A stretch of 64,000 bases of DNA from Azophilus sp965221465 (GTDB lineage: Bacteria > Pseudomonadota > Gammaproteobacteria > Pseudomonadales > Azotimanducaceae). This document shows positions 52,882 to 62,018 of the stretch, one piece after another. Position 1 is the first letter of the stretch; each line of letters begins with the position of its first letter. The stretch covers positions 4,588,001 to 4,652,000 of the forward strand of contig OZ244892.1 of NCBI GenBank assembly GCA_965221465.1. The letters are read 5' to 3'. The position numbers and the translations under genes were made by a program. The notes beneath the pieces are model-generated. The model did not search any database. It was not told the DNA's origin and saw nothing but the letters and a program-made list of their open reading frames with translations.

Positions 52882-54114
52882 CTACGCAGCGTCAGATGTT
52901 TTTACCGGCAGGCTTTTTAAGCCCCAAACGCCTGGAAAGGGTCGCCACTCAACCTCTCCGTTGCGAGACAGATCCGGCATTCTTTCAGCTATTAAAGACA
53001 AACCTTCTTCAATCTGAATACGCGCAAGATGCTGCCCCAAACAATTATGCTCACCCCGGCCAAAACCGAATGGACGAGCCTCCCTCGATTGATCACGATC
53101 CGGGTCAAAGTCTGTCCCATTCTGGTAAACAGATTCGTCCTGACCGGCTAGCGGAAGCGGAAAAATCAGCATGGTGCCCGCAGGTATTGTGACTCCCTTC
53201 CACTCAAAGTCTTCCTTCGCTATACGGAAGGTGGTTACAACATTGGTCATGCGTAACGTTTCGTCCACTAGCTTTTTGGCAAACCCTTTTTCTTTGTTAA
53301 CCAGCCGCTGCCAATAGTCCGGGCGATCCAGCAACAGGTGTGTCAGCAACCCCAAACCATTTTTGGAAGTGTCATACCCTCCGCCCAATAACAGGATGAC
53401 TAGATTATCGAGTTCCTCTCTGCTCAACCCATTCTCAACCCTGGTGGAGCTCACCAACTGGTCAAGCAGATCCTGTTCGGCTTCACTTTTATTGGGTTTC
53501 TCTTCTCCATCGACAACTATCTCCTCAACTGTGTCCCACAAAAATCGGATAGCCTCGTCAAGCTTGGGTAAAATACTAGGGTCTAGGGAAAATCCAGCGC
53601 CGATTTGCTCTAGCGCACCCTTCATTTTTGGCACCAGCGCTGGGTCGGCACCTATTAACCGGCACAAAACTGTAATCGGATAGAATGAAGCAAACTCGGT
53701 GAAGTTGAATTCGCCCTTTGGCACCCATTCATCGAGCAGGTCTGATAGAACTTCCTGCATCATATGTCGCTGTCTATCAGCGTTTCGGGGTGTAAACGTC
53801 TTCGCAAGCAGCATTCGAATACGCTTGTGATCATCCCCGGTTTTAGACGTTAGATGACTATTGTTCCAGTAAGCCCATATGCTTGTTTCAGGGTCTGCGC
53901 CCATTATCTGGGCGACAGCCTGATTTGACGTTTGAAGGATCTCATCTTGGATCAGCAGGTCTCGCATATCTTCGTAGGTCAGTATCATGTAGCCAACGGG
54001 CGTTTCGGCCAGCCAGTGTTTTTTTATCGCCTCGCGGTGTTGCGGGTAGGGGTTGTCGGCAAACTTTTGGTCGGTCAAGTCGATAAAAGGCAGTTCAAGT
54101 TCATGGATCATCAT
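52882..54114 (-). CDS. Cytochrome P450
   Basis: Heme monooxygenase of 410 aa: I-helix GGGYDT, K-helix ETLR, heme loop FGFGRGEHNCLGQ with Cys358. It is the first gene of the operon with two SDRs. The N-terminal LELPFIDLTDQKFADNPYP pattern is shared with the 34859 P450 (LELPYLDMFNPEF). It ends in KTSDAA; a near copy of this 3' end precedes the TetR gene at about 61798. Confidence 0.95.
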   Translation of the reverse strand: MMIHELELPFIDLTDQKFADNPYPQHREAIKKHWLAETPVGYMILTYEDMRDLLIQDEILQTSNQAVAQIMGADPETSIWAYWNNSHLTSKTGDDHKRIRMLLAKTFTPRNADRQRHMMQEVLSDLLDEWVPKGEFNFTEFASFYPITVLCRLIGADPALVPKMKGALEQIGAGFSLDPSILPKLDEAIRFLWDTVEEIVVDGEEKPNKSEAEQDLLDQLVSSTRVENGLSREELDNLVILLLGGGYDTSKNGLGLLTHLLLDRPDYWQRLVNKEKGFAKKLVDETLRMTNVVTTFRIAKEDFEWKGVTIPAGTMLIFPLPLAGQDESVYQNGTDFDPDRDQSREARPFGFGRGEHNCLGQHLARIQIEEGLSLIAERMPDLSRNGEVEWRPFPGVWGLKSLPVKTSDAA

Positions 54115-54239
54115 AGTTTCAATTCCTCCAATTTGATTCGTTGTCTCTGCTTAAGAAAGCTGACCCCCATTAACCGAAAGCGGTATTGGTTTCGATGGTG
54201 GTGTGATTTCAGTCAGCGAATCAATAAAAGGGTAACCAA

Positions 54240-54432
54240 CTGAGCGATCAATTAATTAATGATAGCTTTGTGGTTTCGGCAAATCAAGTATTCCATGGAG
54301 CGTATGATGGCAAGATTTACCGGAAAAACTGTTCTCGTCACCGGTGTGGGCAGGGGACTCGGCGAGGCTATTGCCGAGGACTTCGCAAAGGAGGGTGCCA
54401 ACCTTGTTATGGTTGATATCGACGAAACGGAC
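54240..54432. repeat. Duplicated promoter and 5' end of an SDR gene
   Basis: This block closely matches 61954-62146, including the AT-rich operator-like segment, the untranslated leader (GATAGCTTTGTGGTTTC) and the first about 40 codons. Similarity stops abruptly after the sixth beta-turn region (DIDE). The direction is the same in both copies. Confidence 0.9.
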
Positions 54433-54453
54433 CACGCTCGCCGACATCGGTAA
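54307..54453 (+). pseudogene. SDR N-terminal fragment, copy of the gene at 62019
   Basis: Encodes MARFTGKTVLVTGVGRGLGE and reaches VMVDIDE, then runs into unrelated sequence and a stop. It has the cofactor motif but no active site. The complete gene is at 62019-62777. A promoter duplicated with it could still produce a transcript into the 3' end of the convergent TonB-receptor gene. Confidence 0.88.
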
Positions 54454-54482
54454 AACTACCGGGGATACCTATCGAACTTTCT

Positions 54483-56744
54483 TTAAAAGCTCCACGAAAC
54501 TTCTACACCAGCTTCTCGCGGGCGGCCAAATTGTGCAGTAATAATGGAGAATCCATTATTTTCCAAATACCCATTGTAGTAAAACTCATCAGTCAGGTTC
54601 TTGCCATATACCCGTAGTGTAATATTTCTGTGATTCTGTAGAGTTAGATAGGCATTGAGAAACGTGTGTGAGTCTTCCGTTGAAACCGGTCTGTTAAATG
54701 GAACATAGTCAGTTTCTGAAACGTGGTAGACCTCGAGTCTAGCGTTCAATGACCAGCTACCTTCGAAAATGGGGGATTCATAGTTTACACCAGCGCTTGC
54801 GGTCAATTCCGGCGCACGTGACAGTCTATTTCCATCCAGGTCTAGCAATCCAAGGGCCGGTTGAAACGGATCTACAGATTCGAAATTCTTGTAATCTGCT
54901 ACAGGCATATAGTTGATGCCGCTATCAACGCTGAACCCACCACCGAGAATGGCATTCATCTGGATGTCGACGCCGATTGCTTCTGCCTCGGGAGCGTTTT
55001 CAACCGAGGATAAGACTTGGCCCATAACGAGCGGGTTCGGCCGCACAACAGTGAGCTGTTTATCCGTGTAGTCATAGTAGAAGGCGCTAATATCGAGGCT
55101 CAAACGATTGTCGAAGAATCTGGTCTTAATGCCGATCTCGTAGGAATCCAGGGTTTCGGGTTCGAAATCGTCAGGGCATCCTCCCGTGTTTATCCCGCCT
55201 GCTTTGTAGCCCCGGGACTGCCTGAAGTAGGCCATGGTGTTTTCGCTAATATCAGCCTTTATCCCCACCTGCCACGTTTCTTTGTCGAAATTTCTTTCGA
55301 AACTATCTGAGCATATAGTTACTACGAACCCCGGGGGGGCACCAGAAAGTGGACCTGGTTCAAGTGTTTGTAAGGCCTCATGTTGCTTTTCATCGTCAGT
55401 GTACCGCACGCCACCGAACAGGCTAATGGTATCGTTGATTCTCCATGAAACATCTGCAAAACCGGAAATCGACCGAGTTTCCCAGTCCCAGGTTCTGTCA
55501 AGGAAGAAACCCGTTGGTAAAAGGAAAGGGGCGAGGTGAAAATTATTAGTCTCGTCCATATCTTCACGATAATAGAAAGCGCCAACAACCCAGTCCAAAA
55601 GCCCTGAAACACCCCGTAGGGTGAGTTCCTGTGAAAATGCCTCAGACTCTTGTGCTCCAACTGTGCCATGGGCAAAGTAAACACGGCTTGAATCAGCATC
55701 CGAGGTAAAGAAAAAATCGGTTTCCATGTAGCCGCTAATAGATTTCAAAGTTGCAAAACCAAGTTCAAACTCGGCGGTGAGTGCATGGGTTTTTACTTCA
55801 ACGTCGCTTACCGGCGCAAGATCCTGAACGATCTCATAGGAATCATCGGCAAGCACAGAAATGGGTCTGGGTACTCCAAATGCAGTCCCAAGACCAACTG
55901 ATGCCGTAACACCGAGACCTGTCGCGAGTGTGCCAGTCGTTAATCCGTCTTTAATTCCGAAAATGCCTGTTGATGAGTCATCATCGACCGTATCGAACAG
56001 ATAACGCAGATACACCTTTTCAGAAGGACTGGCTTCAGCGATAACTCTTATGCCATTAGAGTCTTTTGCGTTTACATCACTGTTGTCAAACAGGTTGGTG
56101 ACGTACCCGTCATCCTTGGTATCAAACCCGGTAACGCGCATGCCGTAATTCTCTGCGCCATAATTCACCATGGCCCTGAAACTGCGCCGGTCATAGCTAC
56201 CATACTCTGCACTTATTTCCGCGTGGAAACCCTCCTCTGGCCCTTGCAGAATATAGTTTACCGCGCCGCCTGTCGCATTGCGGCCAAATGCTGAGCCTTG
56301 CGGCCCCTTGAGCACTTCGACGCGCTGCAGGTCGTTATAGCTGGCCAATAGCGCTGAGGGCCGGCCAATTGGTACTCCGTCCATATAGACGGCAACTCCA
56401 TTGTCCGCGCCACCTAAGTTAACGTCGTTTGAGATCCCACGAATTGTCATTCTGGGTGTGCTGAGGCCCTGGTCGACAGTCAGGCCAGCTACCTGGGCGG
56501 CGAGGTCCTCAGAATTGCGTATATTACGGTCCTTTAAGCTTTCACCTCCTATAACATTCAAACTGACAGGAGTATCACGCAAGAGCGTTTCACCGCGCTT
56601 TGTCGCTGTAACCATTATTTCCTCTATTTCTTCTATTTCATCAGTTTGGGCATGCGCTGCGTTTGGCATGATCCCTAGACAGACGCAGGAAACCAGGATG
56701 AAATAGTCACACGAAAATCCCAACGATCGAAACTTGGATTTCAT
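54483..56744 (-). CDS. TonB-dependent receptor
   Basis: Outer-membrane receptor of 753 aa. It has a signal peptide ending near NAAHAQ (residue 33), a TonB-box-like EEIMVTATKRGET, a plug with VEVLKGPQGSAFGRNATGG, and a barrel ending GVEVSWSF. It is of the same type as the 48626 receptor, but the sequences are clearly diverged. It probably imports a related hydrophobic compound. A palindrome sits 30 bp upstream of the start. Confidence 0.94.
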   Translation of the reverse strand: MKSKFRSLGFSCDYFILVSCVCLGIMPNAAHAQTDEIEEIEEIMVTATKRGETLLRDTPVSLNVIGGESLKDRNIRNSEDLAAQVAGLTVDQGLSTPRMTIRGISNDVNLGGADNGVAVYMDGVPIGRPSALLASYNDLQRVEVLKGPQGSAFGRNATGGAVNYILQGPEEGFHAEISAEYGSYDRRSFRAMVNYGAENYGMRVTGFDTKDDGYVTNLFDNSDVNAKDSNGIRVIAEASPSEKVYLRYLFDTVDDDSSTGIFGIKDGLTTGTLATGLGVTASVGLGTAFGVPRPISVLADDSYEIVQDLAPVSDVEVKTHALTAEFELGFATLKSISGYMETDFFFTSDADSSRVYFAHGTVGAQESEAFSQELTLRGVSGLLDWVVGAFYYREDMDETNNFHLAPFLLPTGFFLDRTWDWETRSISGFADVSWRINDTISLFGGVRYTDDEKQHEALQTLEPGPLSGAPPGFVVTICSDSFERNFDKETWQVGIKADISENTMAYFRQSRGYKAGGINTGGCPDDFEPETLDSYEIGIKTRFFDNRLSLDISAFYYDYTDKQLTVVRPNPLVMGQVLSSVENAPEAEAIGVDIQMNAILGGGFSVDSGINYMPVADYKNFESVDPFQPALGLLDLDGNRLSRAPELTASAGVNYESPIFEGSWSLNARLEVYHVSETDYVPFNRPVSTEDSHTFLNAYLTLQNHRNITLRVYGKNLTDEFYYNGYLENNGFSIITAQFGRPREAGVEVSWSF

Positions 56745-56773
56745 TAGTACTCCCCGAATTTTCTTAATAATAC

Positions 56774-56790
56774 TAGTTAGTAACTAACTA
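56774..56790. promoter_or_regulatory. 17-bp palindrome upstream of the TonB receptor
   Basis: TAGTTAGT and ACTAACTA arms flank a single central base, 30 bp upstream of the receptor start. A perfect palindrome of this size beside a promoter is typical for a TetR-family operator. The rest of the 228-bp gap (56745-56972) is AT-rich and shows no gene. Confidence 0.55.
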
Positions 56791-56972
56791 GATCATTAAT
56801 TTATCATTGTGATGTTCATGATCTAGGAGAATAATTCTGTAGCTACTTAATTATTCTCTACACGGACATTCGGCAGGAGAGAGGTATGAAGCCTCATAGC
56901 TCTTGCGTATCGATAGACTCATCCAGCCCAATCACATCTGGGTTGGTTAATTCTACGTCACCCTGAAAACCA

Positions 56973-58001
56973 TTATTTACCAACGGCATATTTCAGCAGT
57001 GACTGAGCGCTTGCTATAACCGCATCGGAGCCGCTGATGTAAGGTCTTTCGAGCAACATACGTTGGGCTTTTTCGCCCGAACAGAGACGGCGCTTGCCCA
57101 GCTCAGATACCGCTGATTTCATCGTGCTGTTAAAAGGAGCCAGAGCCTTTATGATAAAGCTTGGAATATTTCTTGTGGGCATTTTCGCGGCATACTCGGG
57201 AAATTCTTTGGCGAGGATGGCCGCGGTTTCGAGCATGGTTAGAAAATCTGCCGCTACGATAAAACGCTCACCGTTTGCCTCAGATTTCTCCATGGCTGCG
57301 ATGTGTGCTTCTGAAACATCGCGAACATCGACAGCCTGTGTCCCCACATCAGGGGCCATCGGAATCTTGCCTTGTAATAACATGTCAATCAGACTCAATG
57401 ACGTCCTGACATCCGCACTGCGAATTGGACCAAATACCGCACTGGGGTTAATAACGCTCAATGCCATCTCTGGTGCCTCTTGGGCAACGAAGTCCCATGC
57501 GGCTTTTTCGGCAATGGTCTTGGAAGCGGCGTATGGGGGGCAGTCACGCGTGTCTTCCGGGTTGCTCCAATCATGTTCTGTTAATACTTCGGGCAGTACC
57601 TTATGGCCACATTGGACGGCCGCAGTTGAGGAAGTAAGTACCACATGCGAAGCACCGGCATCCCGGGCAGCGCGAAGGACGCGCAATGTGCCTTCACGAG
57701 CGGGGATAATTAGCTCCATAGGGTCTTTCGGAGCGGCAAGAGGGAAGGGGGATGCCACGTGCATAACGCAGTCTATTTCCGCCACAGCCTCCGGCCATCC
57801 GGTATCTGATTCAAGATCTGTTTCAACCAGTTCTATTTCTCTCGCATGTGGGCAGTGTTGAGCAAACACGCTACGTAATTGATCGGCTTTTTGGAGAGAC
57901 CGAACAGTACCCTTCACCGAATAGCCGCGTTCCAGCAGGTCAATGATGAGTTGTTGTGCGATAAACCCCGAAGCGCCTGTGACCAAAACCGATTTTGACA
58001 T
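56973..58001 (-). CDS. NAD(P)-dependent epimerase/reductase (dihydroflavonol-4-reductase-like extended SDR)
   Basis: A 342-aa extended SDR: TGASGFIAQQL near the start, HVASPFPL, LTSSTAAV, and catalytic YAASKTIAEKAAW. It belongs to the group of cinnamoyl-CoA reductase, dihydroflavonol reductase and 3-beta-HSD-like enzymes that reduce aldehydes or ketones. It is downstream of the LuxEC pair 2 on the same strand, so reduction of the resulting aldehyde is plausible but unproven. Confidence 0.9.
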   Translation of the reverse strand: MSKSVLVTGASGFIAQQLIIDLLERGYSVKGTVRSLQKADQLRSVFAQHCPHAREIELVETDLESDTGWPEAVAEIDCVMHVASPFPLAAPKDPMELIIPAREGTLRVLRAARDAGASHVVLTSSTAAVQCGHKVLPEVLTEHDWSNPEDTRDCPPYAASKTIAEKAAWDFVAQEAPEMALSVINPSAVFGPIRSADVRTSLSLIDMLLQGKIPMAPDVGTQAVDVRDVSEAHIAAMEKSEANGERFIVAADFLTMLETAAILAKEFPEYAAKMPTRNIPSFIIKALAPFNSTMKSAVSELGKRRLCSGEKAQRMLLERPYISGSDAVIASAQSLLKYAVGK

Positions 58002-58084
58002 TATAGAAACCTCTAGTTTGGATAAAAATGGCCTGGTTACGCATCCCAGTGGTTTCGCGCCGGTTAGCCTATTGTTGACGTGTC

Positions 58085-59548
58085 TTACGCAGACGCCAGA
58101 CCTTGAACAAAACCTGTGCCATCTTCAATCACAGATTTGGGGAAGTCTTCCCGAACAACCCAGCGCGCAATTCTTCTACCCAGTTCGATAGAGTCATGGG
58201 GAGCGGCCATCGCTTCGAAGCCTGTGCAACCGAGTGACGTTATACGCTGTCCACCTCGCAAGGCTAATTGAATGGAAATGTCAGACTTGAGCGATTCCGG
58301 GTAGACCGGGATGGTTTGTGTGTCCAGGGTAATCCACTGAAAGCAGTCTTCCACCTTATCCACTGGAACGAGGTTAACGACTCGACAATCAAGGCGCTCG
58401 CTGAAGTCAACCGGCTCATCTTCCTGCGATACAATTACCGCCCCTTCTGCGCCCTTTCCTCCAATTACCTTATAATATTCGCTGCCTTTAATCCCGTTAA
58501 TTTCCTGCCTCAAAACGGGGTCGAAATCAGGTGCCGGACAGCTAAGACTTTCAGGCAAATCTTGAATCGCGTCGAATACGAGCTGCCCCAGTCGGTTAAT
58601 GTTTTCAATGCCCTGCTCGTCAGTACCCGATGCCACATAAACTGTACGTGTACTCACACAACCAGCCTGATTATAGAGCCCGACATCTCGGCCGATTTGC
58701 TTCGCAACGTATTGAACTGAATCTTCGTCGTCAAATGCCTCTGGCCCAATAACCGAAGCACTGAGTTTAGGGTCGAGCGCGACCAAATCCATGCCAGGGC
58801 GCAAATAATTGCGTATGTGTTTCATGGAAGCGAACCCACCCCAAGCAACGATTGTGTCGATATTTGTAGGCTTGTAGAACTTTTCTTCGAATTCAGTATC
58901 GCCGCCTTTCCAATAGGCTACCGACAGGTGCTTTGTTAGAGGATGATCCGGATCCATCTCGATCATGGTCTGCGCCATGGCGGCTGCCGTGTAGGGGTCG
59001 TTTGAAGGGCTTTTTACGATATTGTCGCAGCGAAGTATGGAGCCGAACACTGTGCCGAACATAACGATTGCGGCACCGTTACCGGCATTCATATGAACAG
59101 TGCGGCCGCCCAATGCGCGCACCGACACTTCGCGGTCACGAAACTTGCGCCTTTCCCAGCCATCCAGGCAAGCCCGTCCAAACATCTGATCGACAACTTC
59201 TTCAACAGCATCACGCCGGATCGCACTTGGCATGTGTCTGAACATGTTTTCGTTCATTGCGCTGTTATAGGTCGAGGTTAACGCATTAATTTCAATCGCC
59301 TGTCGGATATGGGGATTATCTTCCGGAGAAAGGCGATAGCTCAGCGCATCAAGGTATTCGATGATGTTGTCTAACGAAAGCTTGTACAAATCTTGCTGTT
59401 TAACCGGGTTTCGCATGACCAGTTGATTGATATGTTTCTTTACATCGGGCGTTCGAAATTCAAGCTCACCACGCCGCGCAGAAAAACTCACCGGCTCATC
59501 TTTGATAACCTTACCGCGGATGATAAGGGGGATATCGTATGTTTTCAT
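58085..59548 (-). CDS. LuxC-type acyl-CoA/acyl-protein reductase, copy 2
   Basis: A 487-aa reductase paralogous to the one at 38802: IIRGKVIKDE near the start, KSPSNDPYTAAAMAQTM, IVAWGGFASMKHI, and the presumed catalytic Cys in NQAGCVSTRTVYV. The frame is open upstream to 59803, overlapping the LuxE-like gene, but MKTYDIPLIIRG at 59548 aligns with copy 1. The gene order E then C matches copy 1. Confidence 0.87.
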   Translation of the reverse strand: MKTYDIPLIIRGKVIKDEPVSFSARRGELEFRTPDVKKHINQLVMRNPVKQQDLYKLSLDNIIEYLDALSYRLSPEDNPHIRQAIEINALTSTYNSAMNENMFRHMPSAIRRDAVEEVVDQMFGRACLDGWERRKFRDREVSVRALGGRTVHMNAGNGAAIVMFGTVFGSILRCDNIVKSPSNDPYTAAAMAQTMIEMDPDHPLTKHLSVAYWKGGDTEFEEKFYKPTNIDTIVAWGGFASMKHIRNYLRPGMDLVALDPKLSASVIGPEAFDDEDSVQYVAKQIGRDVGLYNQAGCVSTRTVYVASGTDEQGIENINRLGQLVFDAIQDLPESLSCPAPDFDPVLRQEINGIKGSEYYKVIGGKGAEGAVIVSQEDEPVDFSERLDCRVVNLVPVDKVEDCFQWITLDTQTIPVYPESLKSDISIQLALRGGQRITSLGCTGFEAMAAPHDSIELGRRIARWVVREDFPKSVIEDGTGFVQGLASA

Positions 59549-59582
59549 AGCCCGTTTACCCTTTCTCCTACCTTCTAAACTT

Positions 59583-61040
59583 TTAGTCCAGCATACCGGT
59601 CGCGAAATCAATGATTTTTTCATAGGCGTCAGGTGTTTTTGCGCAACTGATTTTGTCGTCACCGGCACGGCTCTCGGTATAGCGATGGACGTCGTTGATG
59701 TAATAAGGCCCCTGTCGACCACACGGACACCCACCGTCAAAGTGAACGGTGACCTCATCACCTGATACCGTGCCAGACCAGTAAGATTTAGCCAATAAAT
59801 CAAAATAGATCATGCGGCCTGTAACAACACCCTTACGTGGAAGAGGCTCGCCAGTGTCCGGGTCTGCCAGCATAGGGATGCCCCAGGGCAACGGGTGGAG
59901 ATGCCCCTCACTGCACATATTCGCCGACGCTGTAGTCTCAGTCATAGAATAGGCCTGGAGAATGGGGTAAGGAAAATACTCGTCAATTAATTCTCGCCAC
60001 CCGTCCGGAAAGCTCATACCTTTCGTGCCACCACCACCTAAGCAGAAGCTATCTTCATGGAACTGAGGCCGAATACCTCGCTCCTTGCACGCGGCCGCGA
60101 TTTGGTAAAGCCCAGTCCAACCGCCGTACATGAAAACTTTTTGTCCAGCCATATCGACAATGCCTTCCTGCAGGAAGGTATCGATGCTGCCGGCACTTTT
60201 GGCGGCTTCAGCCATGTCCATTGCGATTTGCTCTTCTTCCTCTGTGAGCTCTATTTCCTCGCCTAAGGATTCTGCACGACGCAGCCTGCCTTGCAACAAC
60301 ATCTGGTCAGCCGTCATGAGTCTGCGCCCCAGGGGAATCAGCATATCCTCATTACCATTGTAGATTTGCTCGGTAAGTATGCGGAAGGTAATCGGTATAT
60401 TGTGACGCCCTTTGTTATAGGGTACTGGCGCAACCACATGGAACTCTCCACTGCGAATGTCAGCGCCGCCTACACCATGAAAAGGGTCAAACATAGAAAT
60501 AATTGAGCGGCTGAAATTGCGCGTCTCTTCTTGTTGCGTACGAGGGAAAAATGAAATCTTTCCGCTGGTGCCCGAAGAGTTAACTAATCGGACATCCGTT
60601 TCAGCTTCGAGTTTGTCGAGCCAGGATTCAAGTGAATCACAATTGGAAACATCTACCTGACTCAGGTCAATAGAAGTGAAAGTACCCAGCCAGCGCGTCA
60701 GTCGATCAAAGCGTTTTTTGGTAAGGTCTTTCATGGAGTACGATTTGTACATCGTGTGAGGAAACGAGACCGAAACAAGATCATTTATCGTTGATATTCC
60801 ATCAATCTCGACCTCGTCAGCCAATCGACTCAACGCCTTTATCTTTGGCTTTAGCTCGGCAAAGCGTTTGCGCGCCCACTGGAGTTGCAGCTTTTGGACT
60901 TCCTCATAATCTAACTCAAAAAGTTCGTCATATGTCATATCCAGAAAGTGATCTACGTCGGCGTAGAGCTGTTCCAAATGGCTCGAAGAATCAGTGTGAT
61001 TGTTTGTTTGTTTTTGGTGGCTGGTCATTTTTGCATGCAC
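59583..61040 (-). CDS. LuxE-type acyl-protein synthetase, copy 2
   Basis: A 485-aa adenylating enzyme paralogous to the one at 37372: NSSGTSGK, YSMTETTASANMCSEGH, CPCGRQG and KISC (Cys466) near the end. The ATP-binding loop ends in Lys rather than the Thr of copy 1, and the middle region differs, suggesting a different acid substrate. It is 34 bp upstream of LuxC copy 2. The start may be 61040 or the ATG four codons later. Confidence 0.85.
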   Translation of the reverse strand: MHAKMTSHQKQTNNHTDSSSHLEQLYADVDHFLDMTYDELFELDYEEVQKLQLQWARKRFAELKPKIKALSRLADEVEIDGISTINDLVSVSFPHTMYKSYSMKDLTKKRFDRLTRWLGTFTSIDLSQVDVSNCDSLESWLDKLEAETDVRLVNSSGTSGKISFFPRTQQEETRNFSRSIISMFDPFHGVGGADIRSGEFHVVAPVPYNKGRHNIPITFRILTEQIYNGNEDMLIPLGRRLMTADQMLLQGRLRRAESLGEEIELTEEEEQIAMDMAEAAKSAGSIDTFLQEGIVDMAGQKVFMYGGWTGLYQIAAACKERGIRPQFHEDSFCLGGGGTKGMSFPDGWRELIDEYFPYPILQAYSMTETTASANMCSEGHLHPLPWGIPMLADPDTGEPLPRKGVVTGRMIYFDLLAKSYWSGTVSGDEVTVHFDGGCPCGRQGPYYINDVHRYTESRAGDDKISCAKTPDAYEKIIDFATGMLD

Positions 61041-61101
61041 TGTGGGTCAACCGCTATTGCGGGATTTTCACACGGGAGATGAGCTGTGAAAATGAAATAA
61101 A

Positions 61102-61117
61102 TTAAGCAGGAACTTAA
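61102..61117. promoter_or_regulatory. Inverted repeat upstream of LuxE copy 2
   Basis: TTAAG and CTTAA arms with a 6-nt spacer lie 61 bp upstream of the LuxE-like start, in the short gap after the TetR gene. It is a possible operator or promoter element. Confidence 0.35.
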
Positions 61118-61138
61118 TATACGGGGAACGGGGCTATA

Positions 61139-61783
61139 TTAACCTTTGTCCCGGAATTTACGGTCAAACAAGTCCGTAACAAAGTCAATCCAATCTTCAG
61201 ACTCAAGCTCATCGTGGGCGAAGCCAATCCGATCAATAACTTGCCCCCACTGATCATGGATGGTAATGACGCTCATGATGGTTAAAGCCGCATAGTGAAC
61301 GTTTAACGAGTTGCTATAAATGTGTGCTGCCTTAAAAGCTGACAGAACATCTTCGACGTGCGAAAAACTGTACGCGTAATTTTCCTTGTAGAAATCTTTT
61401 AGCGCAGAATCGTGTCTATGGCATTCAGATAAAACAAGTTTCGCGGTACCTGCATGCATTGTTCTAATTTGATGCAGGCAATCCACCAGGTGTCTCGTTG
61501 GATTACCGGGCAAAGATTGAAGATTCTTGGCAAGTTCTTTTAGTTTTGCCGCGCTTTCTTTCGCGCTATCTTCTATCAAGGCTCTAAACAGCCCCTCTTT
61601 GTTCCCGAAGTAGTAACTTATCATTCCTGCTGTGGTATCTGCTGCTTTTGCTAGCTCATCCAGGCTGATTTCTTGATAGGTTTTTTCGCGCAGGCAACTC
61701 TCCGCCGCCTTAAGGAGAAGAACGACGAGATTCCGATTTTCCGATTTTAATGGCCGTCCGGGAGAATGGTGCTTATCGTTCAT
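61139..61783 (-). CDS. TetR-family transcriptional regulator
   Basis: A 214-aa regulator with a TetR helix-turn-helix (EISLDELAKAADTTAGMISY) and an all-helical C-terminal domain. It is upstream of, and on the same strand as, the LuxE/LuxC/epimerase genes, and divergent from the SDR/flavin-monooxygenase operon. It is the only regulator in the right block, so it is the best candidate to bind the AT-rich inverted repeats found there. The effector is unknown. Confidence 0.9.
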   Translation of the reverse strand: MNDKHHSPGRPLKSENRNLVVLLLKAAESCLREKTYQEISLDELAKAADTTAGMISYYFGNKEGLFRALIEDSAKESAAKLKELAKNLQSLPGNPTRHLVDCLHQIRTMHAGTAKLVLSECHRHDSALKDFYKENYAYSFSHVEDVLSAFKAAHIYSNSLNVHYAALTIMSVITIHDQWGQVIDRIGFAHDELESEDWIDFVTDLFDRKFRDKG

Positions 61784-61955
61784 TGAGCCCTCGCCTTACG
61801 CCGCATCAGATGTTTCCGTAAAGTTCGTTTGATACCCAGTAGTTTACATCTTCTTCAATTGGCCAGGGTGCTGCAACAGGCGCGTTGACGGGGGCGCGAT
61901 GGAAAAATCGACAGTGCATGGTGGCTCGAATATTTCTATAAAAGGTGAATATTGA

Positions 61956-61976
61956 GCAATTAATTAATTCATGATA
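61956..61976. promoter_or_regulatory. AT-rich operator-like segment upstream of the SDR operon
   Basis: A TTAATTAATT core flanked by GAGC and ATGATAG lies 45 bp upstream of the SDR start and is conserved at 54242-54262 in the duplicated promoter. In that copy it extends to ATCA/TGAT arms. It sits between the divergent TetR and SDR genes. Confidence 0.5.
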
Positions 61977-62018
61977 GCTTTGTGGTTTCAGCAAATCAAG
62001 CATTCCACGGAGCGTATG

